Source: Gambelia wislizenii | Taxonomy: Eukaryota > Chordata > Lepidosauria > Squamata > Crotaphytidae | Direction: 5' to 3' | NCBI GenBank assembly: GCA_030847615.1 | Contig: JAUMIR010000003.1 | Coordinates: forward strand, 338,339,756-338,403,755 | DNA: 64,000 bases | Part shown: positions 33,497 to 44,265 of the stretch, one piece after another | Layout: every line of letters starts with the position of its first letter | Position numbering within the stretch: position 1 is the first letter of the stretch | Made by a program: the position numbers and the translations under genes | The notes under the pieces: generated by a model | Seen by the model: only the letters and a program-made list of their open reading frames with translations | What the model was told of the DNA's origin: nothing | Databases searched by the model: none

Positions 33497-34457
33497 TATA
33501 GTCCTTGTGTTTATACCACTGGGTACTGTGTTCCCACCTTTTTCAGCATAGTAAATGTATGTATCATAAGATGGATAAAATCATTTTAATTTTTGGTTGT
33601 TAGGCATAATGGCAGTCCTGAAATAAAATTTTAAGATTTTCAAAAGTAAAAGGCAGACACGGCTATGAACCTTGATGAAAACTATAGCTTTTGAAATTGA
33701 CAGAGTTGCTCACATGTGCATCACATAATTCATTTATGGAACTCTTTGTCATGCAATGTGGCTGTAGGCACTAACTCAGAATCAAAAGAAACATGACATT
33801 TATGACTTTTTTTTACAACCAGTATATCCCCCCTCCCCAATTAAATAGCCATGAGGCAGGGGACAGTAGGCTTGGGACATGGTAAGCAGAGAAGGGTTTT
33901 TCAGCATCTCTCCATACCATGTTCCTTCCCTGAATCTCTCTGCCACAGAAACTTCTGTAAGCTGGGCACTAAAGGCAGCTTTCTTCCAGGGGCTTACGGT
34001 TCTTGTCTTTAATGTAGAAAACAGGTGTATCACTGGCTATTAGTCATTATTACTGTGTCTGAACTTTGTGTTCAGAGACAGTGGTGTCTCCAAATAATAA
34101 TTGTTGAGGAGCCACAGAGGGGGAAAATGGTTTCCTTCATGTGCTGGTTTCTTATGGCTTCCTAAAAGCATCTGGCTAGCCATTGTGGGAAGCAGGATGT
34201 TGGACTTCATAGGCTTTTGTTCTAATTCAGCAGCACTCTTTTTCACATTGTACAGCACTGATCAAGGCATTTTGCTGCCAGGTTTGATGTGTTAAATTCC
34301 TTATGAAAATAGAGGTTGTTCCAGAGATGTGCATTATATCCATTGCCTTTTCCAGCTTCCATTACCATATAGCCCATAGCACCAGGAGCTGATAGATTTT
34401 GTGGGTTGCTGGTGTTTCCCAATACCCCTGATTACTGAGTGGAAAGTCCAGTATCAT

Positions 34458-34652
34458 GGGAATGTAGGATGCTACCTTGTACCAAGTCAAGTTACTAGTC
34501 CATCTAGCCCAGTATTGTTGATACTGGTAAACTATGGCTCCCCAGAGTTTCAGGCAGGATTATTTCATAGCCTTACATGGAAATGTACGGGACTGAATCT
34601 GAGACCTTTTGGCATGAAAAGTGTGTACTCAACTGTTGAGCTACAACCCCTC
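34458..34652 (-). repeat. tRNA-derived SINE sharing its tail with the 5S SINE
   Basis: On the minus strand the head GGGGTTGTAGCTCAACAGTT is like a tRNA-Ala 5' half (GTAGCTCA). The tail (plus wording AGTTACTAGTCCATCTAGCC, CAGTATTG) is the inverse of the tail of the 5S-derived SINE at 58394-58624. Confidence 0.75.
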
Positions 34653-35009
34653 TTTCTGAGTATTGATGGTTAGATATTAAGAGTGCATGTAAGCAACAGG
34701 TTGGGACATTTTAGCATATGTGGTGTACATGTGGGAAGGCTAAGAATTTTTGAAATCAAATACACTGTTTGATACTGAAGATTTTGAATGTTACTATTCT
34801 ATTGAAACTGGTACTGTTTTTATTGGAACTGATGGATAACCAGACGGAGAAGAAATATGGAAATTATTACATTATATGACCATGGCAGCAAAATTATTGT
34901 GTGCACAGAAATGGAAAAATACAGTAATGAGGACTGGCTGTTGAAAATGACTTATCTAGCTGAAATGGGCAAACTATATTTGGCCCTGCACATTTGCAGA
35001 TTTAACCTA

Positions 35010-35745
35010 CATGGCTTTGATTATTTGCAATTATTTGCCACTTCATCAGCTGCTGCCCTATGCCACTTTTAACAGGGATTTCGATAATACCAGTATCCCT
35101 TTTGAGCTGTGTTCAGTTAAGTCAGGCTTAGTCAGTGGTCAAATCTTTAGTCACTGGGAGGAAATCAAAGTGGTGGGGTGGCTGGGCCCGGCTGTACGGC
35201 TGTACGTGTGTTCCCTCACCTACTCACTCAGCCAGGTGGGAGGAGGAAAGGGGATGGGATGGGGGAGCAGGAGGAGGGAAGGTGGGTGTGTGGGTCTCAG
35301 GGATGGACGGAAGCAGAAAGATGGGGAAGGGAAGACGAGAGAGCCAGGGGGAGTGGAAGGGGGAGGGGAGGGGTGGGATGGGGCTGCGGCAGCTGCTTTT
35401 ATGGTTGAGGCCTTGGCAGGTCTGGGCTTAACAAGAGCTTATAAGTCTTGCCTCTAAGGCCAAACTCCCCCGAGGCCCACACTATTATAGCTGCTGCCAG
35501 AGCCCCTTGCTACTGCTCTTGTCCTCCGGCTGCTGCTGCCGTCCTGCCCACCCACCCCGGTTCTCTCCTCCTCTCCTCCCCTTTCTACTCCCTCTTCTGC
35601 CCTGGAGATCTGTACTCACCCTCCCTCCTCCTGCTCCACCATCCTGTCCCTTACACCTTTCCCACCCAGGTGAGTGATTGGTGAGGGAATGCATGGGCAG
35701 CAGTGGATGCAGTGGCAAATAATCTGCAGATTGTACATATCCTTT
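35010..35745. repeat. Large imperfect inverted repeat with purine-rich and pyrimidine-rich arms
   Basis: The left end ATTATTTGCCACTTCATCAG (near 35031) pairs with GCAGTGGCAAATAATCTGCA near 35708-35727. Inside, a G/A-rich block (35235-35390: GGAGGAGGAAAGGGGATGGG, GAAGGGGGAGGGGAGGGG) faces a C/T-rich block (35510-35670). The open frames here on both strands are low-complexity artefacts. Probably a foldback transposon with an expanded core. Confidence 0.65.
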
Positions 35746-38700
35746 TTGGTGTGGGGTGAAATAGAGTTTGGGAGAGCCTAGAGATATTCATGTTTTTTCC
35801 TCTTTCACAGAGGTCCTACAGCATTTACTCCCATAAATGTGGCGGGATGACTGTATCTACTTTGATTAGAGAAAAACCATTGGCAACATTTTTGAAGGAT
35901 TGGGACCCTTTGATTCTCTTTTTGTAGAAAAATGAGAAGCATATGTTCATTGTAGGTTTTGATAATTAATATGTTTGGTCAAATGGAATAAGTATATCTT
36001 TTAGCTTGATAAGTAATCTTATATATGCAACCATTGGTAAGAAAATTGGAAGTCATTGTAAATTTTTATGTTTATCTGTTTTTCTCCTGTTTTCTCTCTC
36101 TCTCTCTCTCTTTCTGCTTGCTTTTTCTTTTTTCTTGGTTTGTATATTTTTCTTCTTTTAATGTATTGGAAAGTTTCTAATAATAATAATAATAATAAAG
36201 AAATTAAGAGTGTATGCCATTAGAAAAAAATTCAGGACTTTCTTAAATTATCATGGACTCTAAAACTTAAGAAGTTTAAATTACTTTCAAATGAGTTAAT
36301 ATACAGGGTAGTTGGAGGAGGGGTTAGTGTGTCATGCACAACAATCAGATGTTCTTCTTATCCAATGACATAAACAAATGAAAAAATTACATTGTTAGGA
36401 AGGGATTGATGCTTGTTTGATCTGTGATCAGTGCCAGCTATTTGAACAAAAGCTTATGGTTTAAATCCCGTGTTGCTCAAGAGATTTACATAGGGAAATA
36501 ACTTACTAATGAGGGAATTTAGTTCACTTCTTTGAAGACATTTGATGTATATTAACACCCATATTTTGAGAAAGATGTTTCATCAAGGGTCAAAACTCTA
36601 CCATTCAAAATGGATCTGATCACCTGGTTGTGGAACAAAAATAAGAATTCTTCCAAAAAGAATATGAAAAGATAGACATGATGTAACAAGCATTCCACTG
36701 AGTTTATTTCCATATGTATCAAATTAGGCTTGGGAAAAGAAATTAGTCCCATCAAGGCTGCAGCTGAAAACTGATTAAGAACCAGACAGTGTAATACTAA
36801 ACAGAGGGTTTTTTTTCTTTTTGAAATTTTCACTGATTGAATTGATATAATTTTGCATCACTTTCCCTCCCCTTGACAAAATTAAAGAAGTTGGATGTTT
36901 TGATTTAAATTTATATGTTTTACATTTTATCCCAAGTCTAGTAAACTAAGGAATACATTCTCGTGTTAGTTTCTTAAACTGTGGCATAGAGATAGGTGTG
37001 TGATTTTTTAAAAAAACATAAATAAATGAACCTGTAGTGGTGATGGCAGTGGAGGGCAATACGGTCTTGATTTAATTTTACTTTTAGCTTCAAAATCTAG
37101 TGTTTGGTGCTTTTTAGATTTTTCATAAATTACACAAACATTTCCAGTTGGATTCTACTTGATGCAGAGGCTACTAAAATGTGAATTACAGACAAGAGTT
37201 GAATTTTAACTACAGATGCTGAGTTTCATAACTTGGGTATTGCATTTTTAAAATATGACATTTCATACTGATGCATTTATCTCATTTATATATCCAGCTG
37301 TACTGCTACAGACTCACAACTGCAGCCAGTTTAATTTTTAAAATACTGTTAATAGTTTTATACTTAAGGGGCTCATAATCTAAAGATTGATTCCAAATTT
37401 ATTTGTGTATTTATTTATTTTATATTTGGTCTTTCTTCCCATCTGCAACTCACGTTAAATTTTATTTCACTTCTGCCATAAAGAGAGCATGATTCAAAAG
37501 AAAACATGTGGAATTCTTGTCCATGCATGGGATTTCTATTCATTTGGCAATGCTTCAGTGGGATTTATGTTGGAGCATGTCTTCAAGTGACTAACGCTAA
37601 TAACCAAATCATTTCACATTGTCAAATTTCATGAGAACATTTGTTAAATTAAGACCATACTGTCCTCCACTGCCATATTATGTGTGTGTATGTGCCTCCA
37701 AGTTGCCTGTCAAATTATGGCTGTTGCCTGTCAAATTATCAAATATTACTAATAGTACTAACTAATAATACTAATTGATAATTAATGTTAAAATTATTAA
37801 ATAATTATTAATTATTACACTAGATTGTATAATATAGTATATAGTTTACTATACTATAATAATTATACTTGTTATTATGACTGTGGTGGTGGTGGTGCTG
37901 CTGCTGCTGATACAAGGGTAGATCTAGGAACTGTCTTCTATGGACAGAAAAGCTCCATTCACAAAAGGTGCCCCTGCCTCATTCCCCGCTATACAGTGCA
38001 CACCATTCTGTAGAGGCTCCCTCAAATAGCATTTTAAGAATGATGATGGAGCTTTTGTGGGAATGAGGGGGTGGCCAAGTCCTCTTTCATCATCTTAGTT
38101 GCATATGCCTCCATCTGGATTCAATCCATAGAGCTTTTTGAATGTTAAAAGCACATCCCATTCTCAGTTACCTTCATTAATGGTGCTGATTGTGAGCAGA
38201 AATGCATGGTGGAACCATGTTTTCAAGTAGAATCCTGCAAGTCAGGGTATGAGTGCAATTCACCTCAACAGATGGAAATAGCAGTTTGCACAAAATTTTA
38301 TTTGATCTCTGGTCAGCCCGAGGATTTTGAAGAAGCATGACCTGTTGCTGAAATTACTTAAATGGTTTTTTCCTAATTATTAGAGCTACATGTTATGTTA
38401 TGGTGAATTTTAGATCCTGATGATCCATGTATTGTACTTTCTCTCAGCATGCTCAAATGGGTGTAAGATAAAATAAAATTCAGAATATGAATGTTATGCT
38501 TAAATTCAGGATGGAAAATGTGTGATGCTGGACATGCAACAGCTGGCTAGGGCAACTCTCATCAGCCTACTCTTTCCTTACTTTTATATAATTCTGTATA
38601 ATTGTTGAAAGCACAGTCCTAGCATGTGTACTGTAAAGTAAACTCCACTGTATTTAATAAGTTTTTAATAGGCTCTTGGGAAAGTACATATAGTATTACA

Positions 38701-38891
38701 GCCTATACCAGGGAATTTGACTACAACCCATTACTAGCAATGGGTTAGACTACAACCCATTACTAGCAGCAGTTCTGGTTGGTGGACACTTAAGTATATC
38801 ATTATACTGTGGTATTGACTCTCGCAAGAAATGTTTTTTTTATGCCTTATAACATAAGATTCTTGCTTCACTCTTATTTATCCTGTCATAG
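35746..38891. other. FLT1: Last 3 kb of intron 10, nothing recognised
   Basis: AT-rich. Simple runs: (TC)n at 36095-36112, (TAA)n at 36179-36198 and a TA-rich self-complementary stretch at 37820-37860. A (GGTGGT)(GCTGCT) trinucleotide run is at 37882-37909. A 50-bp SINE-tail-like fragment (GTGCCTCCAAGTTGCCTGTC) is at 37690. Confidence 0.5.
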
Positions 38892-39006
38892 GTATGACTT
38901 TTGCTCCAGTCCAGAGAGATCTTTCATCTTGAAATCTGGGAGCTCTACAGGAAACAAAATCAAAAGCATCACACAAAGAACAGCAATAATAGAGGGGAAG
39001 AATAAG
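38892..39006 (+). CDS. FLT1: FLT1 exon 11, middle of Ig-like domain 5
   Basis: Acceptor CTGTCATAG ends at 38891. The single base G completes Arg, giving RYDFCSSPERSFILK, SGSSTGNKIKSI and TQRTAIIEGKNK. The last stretch is almost identical to human FLT1 (SITQRMAIIEGKNK). The DFC cysteine is kept, but the Cys that precedes it in human (RCDFC) is Tyr here. The exon ends in phase 0 with donor GTATAG at 39007, a weak donor with G instead of the usual T at position +6 and T at +3. The upstream in-frame sequence is intronic. Confidence 0.95.
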
Positions 39007-39644
39007 GTATAGTAAAAAAAAAAAAATCAGCTTTGGGCTTTCTAACTCTAAACTGCTGCTAAGGTTGGATGACCACTTATCAGATAAATAAGCTACTGAT
39101 AAAATTAACCTCACACCAACCCTAAAGGGTTGATAATACTGAAAACAGTATTGTGGCCTGGGGTGTTCGGTAAGCTTCACAGCTGAATGGAAATTTGGAC
39201 TTGGGTCATACCTATTCACAATCAATCCCCATAGTATTACTGCTGCAGTCTTTTCATCATAGTAGATACATGTGCAAATACATCTTCTTTTTCAGCTTTG
39301 TGAAAATTGCTCATGCTATCCATGCAAATAATTGCTGGCAGATTGGTCCCTTTATGATAGTGTGCATTCAGTCATTTACCATGTATTCTTCAGGGCCTGT
39401 TAACAATTAGCTGTAGAAGCCTCTTTGGATGCTAAATTCTAATTAGGAACGGAGAGAACAAAATATTATATGTCAAATGGGATAAAGTATTAAGTGATAT
39501 TAAAATTTCATCATTGATACCAGATAATGTTGACTGACAAACCATACACCATTTCATGCCATTTGTGTCATTTCCTTATGTCTTGAAAGCGTTTTCCACA
39601 TGGCTGGTTTTCAAGTAAATTTATGAAGACTTTTGATGCTCATT
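39007..39644. other. FLT1: Start of intron 11, nothing recognised
   Basis: AT-rich, with an A run at 39015-39027. No repeat family identified. Confidence 0.5.
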
Positions 39645-39920
39645 GGACTTTATACGATGTCTAGGTTTGGTGCTGTTTGGGGCTGTTCTGGTTGCAGCGC
39701 TCTGTTTCTCACACCCCCTTCCTTCTCCTGATCTCCCATCATCTTCCCTCCGTCCTGCTTCCATTTCCCTCCTGCTGTTTTTAATAACAAAAGTTCTTCG
39801 TTAGTAAAAAATTGTGGAACGTACCAGGAGGGAAGCAGGAGGGAGGGAGGATGATGGGGGATCAGGAGAAGGAAGGGGGCATGTGGAACGGAGCGCTGCA
39901 ACCAGAACAGCCCTGTTTCT
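39645..39920. mobile_element. Foldback element, GGACTTTATACGATG left end
   Basis: Left GGGGCTGTTCTGGTTGCAGC (39679 onward) pairs with GCTGCAACCAGAACAGCCCT (39896-39915), and CTTCTCCTGATCTCCCATC pairs with GATCAGGAGAAGG. The start GGACTTTATACGATG resembles the ends of the TIR family at 18817. The matching right end is missing; a SINE fragment follows. Confidence 0.6.
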
Positions 39921-39979
39921 CTCTCAATCTCCCTGGGGTTTTTTTCACCCGTGTGAAAATCTCTTGAGATTCACGTTAG

Positions 39980-40118
39980 GCAAGTCACATTCTCTCAGCC
40001 ACAGAGGAAGGCAAAGCCAAACCTTCTCTAAACAAATCTTGCCAAGAAATCCCTGTGATAAGTTCACCTTAGGGTTGCTATAAGTTGGAAATGACTTGAA
40101 GTCAAACAACAACAAACA
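39980..40118 (+). repeat. tRNA-derived SINE, GTGTGCCTTCAAG family, 5'-truncated (copy 4)
   Basis: Sense copy without the tRNA head: GGCAAGTCACATTCTCTCAG, AACAAATCTTGCCAAGAAAT, then TTAGGGTTGCTATAAGTTGG and TGACTTGAAGTCAAACAACA. Confidence 0.8.
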
Positions 40119-40164
40119 TAAGGGAGCATTTTGTAGTGCAGTTTTCAATGTTATATTCTGCTGG

Positions 40165-40461
40165 AAGTGTTAGAAGCTGTATTATCTGATCCTACCCTAT
40201 AAAGCCCTGTATGGGTTTGGTCTAGGCTATCTGGAGGACCATATATCCCTATATATATGAGCATCCCTAGGCTCTAAAATCTTAAGGGGAGGCCCTTCTC
40301 TAAGTCCAACCACCTTTCTGGGAAAGTTTTATGGGAACATGGGAGAGGGCCTTCTCAGTGACTTCTCTGAGGCTTTTGAACTCCCTCCCTGGGAAGGGTA
40401 GAGTGTCTCTCTCCTTACTTTATTTCTGCTGGCAAATGAAAAAAGTTCTGTTTCAACAGGA
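40165..40461 (+). mobile_element. L2 LINE C-terminal end, sense, interrupted by another L2
   Basis: A decayed frame reads like YKALYGFGLGYLEDHISLY and FELPPWEGQ, the last part of L2 ORF2. Its 3'UTR resumes at about 41896-42160 (TGTACACTGTCTCAAGTCCC, GGGTGGGATATAAGTAAAAT). The piece between is the antisense L2 at 40462-41895. Confidence 0.7.
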
Positions 40462-41895
40462 TTTTGATGATGATGATGATACAACATAAAATAATTTAAA
40501 CACACAGATAAAAACAAATAGGATGAAAACAAACATTACATTAAAATAATTCATAAACTTAAAATACCAATTTAAAATTCACACATTAAAATCAACTGGG
40601 TAGGCCTGATGGAAGAGATAGATCTTGAGTGCTGTTTTAAATTTAGACAGCTTGTTTAGCTGTCAAATCTCTTCTGGCAAATCATTCCATAGTCTTGGGG
40701 CAGCAGACAACAAGGTCCTCTTGGTGACAATTGCAAGCCTAGTCCTGGCTGGCTGAAGTAAATTTTCCCCAGAGGACCTGAGTGTATTGGGCGGATTGTA
40801 TGGGAGGAGGTGATCCTGAAGGTAATCTGGACCCAAACCATGTAGGGCTTTAATGGTAATAACCAACAATTTGGTCTTTGCCCAGAAACTAATTGACAGC
40901 CAATGGAGTGATCTTAATATTGGTGTAATGTGCTTTCTCCTGGATGTACCTGTAACCAATCTGGCTGCCATATTTTGAACTAACTGGAGTGTCTGAACTT
41001 GGTACAGAGATTGCCCAATGTACAGCTCATTGTAGAAGTCCAGCCTTGAGGTTACCAGTATGTAAACTACCATCTTCAGGTCTTCCAGTTCTAGGAAGGG
41101 GTACAGCTGAGTATCAGCTGAAACTGATAAGCACTCCTGACCATCACATCTATCTGAGCTGACATTTGGAGAGACAGATCCAAGAGCACTCCCAAGCTGT
41201 GAACATAGTCTTTCAGAGAGAGTGTAACCCCATCCAAAACTGGTTGACACACCTCCATCCCCACATTAGGATCCTTAGTAGTAAGCACGTTTGTGTTGTT
41301 GAGGCTCAGTTTCAATTTATTTTTCTTCATCCAGCCCATTACCTCCTCCATGCATTCATTCAGAGGAGACACATTATCCTTAGTTAAAGCTGTTTTTGAA
41401 GGCATGGAGATATATATTTGGGTGTTATAAGCATACTGATACCATCCTGCCCCATGGCTTTGGATGATCTCCTTCAGCGTTTTCATGTAGAAGTTAAAAA
41501 GCATTGGGGATAGAATGGCACCTTATGGGATGCCATATAATAGCTCTTTTTTTGAGGAGCAGCTATCCCCAAGTACCACCATCTGGAACCTGCCTGAGAG
41601 GTAGGACTGGAACCACTGCAACATAGCACCTCTGATTCCCAATCTCCGCCCCCAGGCATTCCAGAAGGATACCATGATCAATGGTATCAAACACCGCTGA
41701 GAGGTCTAAAAGCACCAACAGGGACACACTCCCCCTGTCAGTGTATTAAGACAGAGATAATCCACTAAGGTGACCATAGCAGTCTCAACTCTGTAGCCTG
41801 CTCTGAAGCCAATTTGAAATGGGTCGAGGAATTGTGTGTCATCCAAGACCACTTGGAGTTGGAAGGCAACTGCCTTCTTGATCATCTTCATCAAC
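40462..41895 (-). mobile_element. L2 LINE, reverse transcriptase to 3' end, antisense, inserted into another L2
   Basis: The 3' end is (GATGAT)n at 40466. Minus-strand frames give LFNFYMKTLKEIIQSHGAGW, YQYAYNTQIYISM (the YADD catalytic box changed to YAYN), LDGVTLSLKDYVHSLGVLL, NMAARLVTGTSRRKHITPIL, LHWLSISFWAKTKLLVI, and APRLWNDLPEEI near 40665. Upstream are DPFQIGFRAGYRVETAMV at 41706-41894. The catalytic change and frame breaks show it is dead. The 5' half is absent. Confidence 0.88.
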
Positions 41896-42160
41896 TTTTA
41901 GTGATTCACTTCAAGGGCTTTTAATGGTGTGCTGCTTGAATGGTGTTTTGTTTTGCTGAATTTTCTCTCTTGTCTTTAAATCAATCTGTTTTAAAGGGTT
42001 TTAATTGTATGGATGATTAATTCTATTTTAACAATAACTTTTTATATATTTGTACTTACATCTTTGTAAATGCTTTTAACTGTATTTTAATTTTTGTACA
42101 CTGTCTCAAGTCCCATTACTGGGGAAAGGGTGGGATATAAGTAAAATAATAAGGGAGGGA
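41896..42160 (+). mobile_element. 3'UTR of the interrupted sense L2
   Basis: CTGTCTCAAGTCCCATTACT, GGGAAAGGGTGGGATATAAG, ending TAAAATAATAAG, is the usual L2 3' terminus in sense. It continues the piece at 40165-40461. Confidence 0.65.
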
Positions 42161-42323
42161 GGATATATTAACTGTGTAAGGAGTCTCCCTACCAGCATGC
42201 ATCTAGTAGAGGTTTGGACTATAGCTCCCAGAATTCCCTAGCTAGTATTTCAGTGACCCTTCTGACTGTGGGATTGTAGCAGTGTCAGTCACACAAATAA
42301 CTTTTTCAACCTCAAGAATCTAT

Positions 42324-43269
42324 GGAGATTATCAGACACCCTTAATATGGCATTACATGAATGCCAGGAGATCACCAGGAGATCGCCAAAGGGCTTACCT
42401 ATCAGACGGTATCGTCTTCTTCCCGTACTGGCCCTGTTTTGCCCTCATTTCTTCTTATTCATGGCTTAAGCTGTGAATAGATTGCCTGTTCCGTTCCTGT
42501 CATGGAACAATTGGCGAGCAAAAAGGAGCCCAGTTATTCTGGCGTGATACCAGTCACAGTGGGAGGTCCCTGCCAAACATTTACGGGTGCAATCGGGATG
42601 AGGAGTTAAGTGACAGCTTTCCCCCATTCCCCGGTTTACTTGGGGTTTCTTAAGTCTGTTTTTGTGCTTGCTGTCATTTTAAAAGCTTTCTTTCTTTTTT
42701 TATTTTTGAATTTCCTGCACACTCGTTCTCTTGTGAGAACAGCCAGGAACTCAAACCAGGAAGTGAATAGGGCTCTTCTCAAGCTCTATTCACTCCTGGC
42801 TGCCAAGGGGAGGGGCAGTTGCACGATTAAGGTAAGTGCAAAACAGGGGGGGGGGTGATCATGCCAGGACGGGAGGGGATGGAATATAGTATAGCAAGAC
42901 AGGGGACATTTTCAGATGCCCCTTACCATGCAAGCAGCCTCCGGAGCAGTAACGAGGCTTCTGCGCGGCAGGGGGTCAATTTCGGATGACGGCGTCCCTC
43001 TCTTGGCGGCGTCCGTGACTGTTCCGGCTAGCATTGAAGGTGGCCGCACTATTTTTTACTCACGGACAACTTCTGTGAGTGAAAAATAGCACGGGCACCT
43101 TCAATGCTAACCGGAACAGTCATGGACAACGCCGAGAGAGGGACGGCGTCATCCGAAATTGACCCCCTGCCGTGCAGCAGCCTCATTACTGCTCCGTAGG
43201 CTGCTTGTGCAGTAAGGGCCGTCTGAAAATGTACAGGGACACTTTTTTGGTCCCAGTCTGATAATCTCC
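42324..43269. mobile_element. TIR element, GGAGATTATCAGAC family, carrying a second element inside
   Basis: Ends GGAGATTATCAGAC and GTCTGATAATCTCC are exact inverted repeats, with TAT on both sides (42321-42323, 43270-43272). The interior resembles 48415-49046: GGGTGCAATCGGGATGAGGA, TTTTATTTTTGAATTTCC, TCGTTCTCTTGTGAGAAC. A further element (42906-43232) is inserted near the right end. No transposase is encoded. Confidence 0.88.
42906..43232. mobile_element. Foldback element nested in the TIR element
   Basis: Ends ACATTTTCAGATG and CGTCTGAAAATGT. The two halves are mirror images (TCAATTTCGGATGACGGCGT against ACGGCGTCATCCGAAATTGA), centred near 43068 at CTCACGGACAACTTCTGTGA. It is flanked by ACAGGGG (42899-42905) and ACAGGGA (43233-43239). 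The sister copy at 48415 has an uninterrupted ACAGGGACAC at 49010-49019, which is the empty site. Confidence 0.88.
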
Positions 43270-43809
43270 TATATATTTGTAGGGCTGGGTTGAGGTATCC
43301 TAAGAGAAAGGATTAGACAAAATTGGTAGTTTGGCAAAGCAAGATCAGGTCAGTTCCAAAAGGCAATCCAGACAGATAAGGCAGGTATAGAGAGAGATGC
43401 AGGTGAGAGGGCTCAGGCAATGGAGTAAGAAAGAGAAGACTGTAGGGCTCGGAAATGAACAAAGCACAGACAGCAAAGTCTGTGAGTGGGGTGCATGAGC
43501 TACTTTGTTGCACGGTCTTCTGTCATTATGATATGAAAGTAGAAATCATCCTTCCTTTAAAAAATGACTATGAGAAGCAAACCATCTTTAAAAAAATGCC
43601 ACCATGTGACATATTTTTATGTTTTGCTGAATAAAGTTTTGCTGAATATCTCACCTTGAAAATATTTGTCCATTTGCTACTCAGTTCAAAACTCAGATGT
43701 GTCAAACCTGGTCTAAAATATTTCTGTGTACCTGGACACCTTTTGAGAAGTGTTTTTTACCATTTAAAATTAATTAAACTGAATATCATTTTTTAAAAAA
43801 ATCACTTTG

Positions 43810-43930
43810 AGACTTCGAAGGCTTTCATTGGTTTTCTGTGTGTGTGTTTTTTCCTGGGCTATGAGGCTGTGTTCTGGAAGAGTTTATTCCTGACGTTTTG
43901 CCTGCATCTGTGGCTGGCATCTTGATAGTG
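43810..43930 (-). repeat. Penelope-like element terminal fragment
   Basis: GACTTCGAAGGCTTTCATTG, TTTTTTCCTGGGCTATGAGG and CTGCATCTGTGGCTGGCATC match the left part of the Penelope element at 31180-31270. No coding part is attached. A (GAAT)n tract follows (43946-43979). Confidence 0.7.
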
Positions 43931-44089
43931 GGAAGTGCCTCAAAAATGAATGAATGAATGAATAAGTGAATGAATGAATGCATGACACTGGCAGTGGCCG
44001 AAGAAGCCCCTGCCAATATACTGCAGCACCCGTGTGTGGACAGCTGCCCATTCCCAAAATGAAATGCTCTGTTTTTTTCTCTGAAGGAA

Positions 44090-44265
44090 CCAAGTTTTAC
44101 GAGGTTTTTTAAAAGCTGTTTTCAAGGGGTGTTGCCCCGATTTCCACTCAGAACTGTGTGGATGTTGTCTGGACAGTTCAGACTAGAATTGGGGCCAAAC
44201 CCCTGCATTGTCCCTGCATGAAAACGTGGGGGCTATTTCATTCAGCCTCTGCAGATAAGGCCTAG
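44090..44265 (-). repeat. Dispersed repeat, GTCCAGACGTGACAG family (copy 2)
   Basis: Inverse of 24105-24310: TTTTTTAAAAGCTGTTTTCA, TGGATGTTGTCTGGACAGTT and GGGGGCTATTTCATTCAGCC. Confidence 0.55.

Noticed and set aside
35011..35718. Several overlapping open frames rich in Gly, Arg, Ser and Pro, and a possible CpG-island gene start
   Set aside because: Low-complexity purine and pyrimidine blocks keep frames open; no start context, domain or exon structure.
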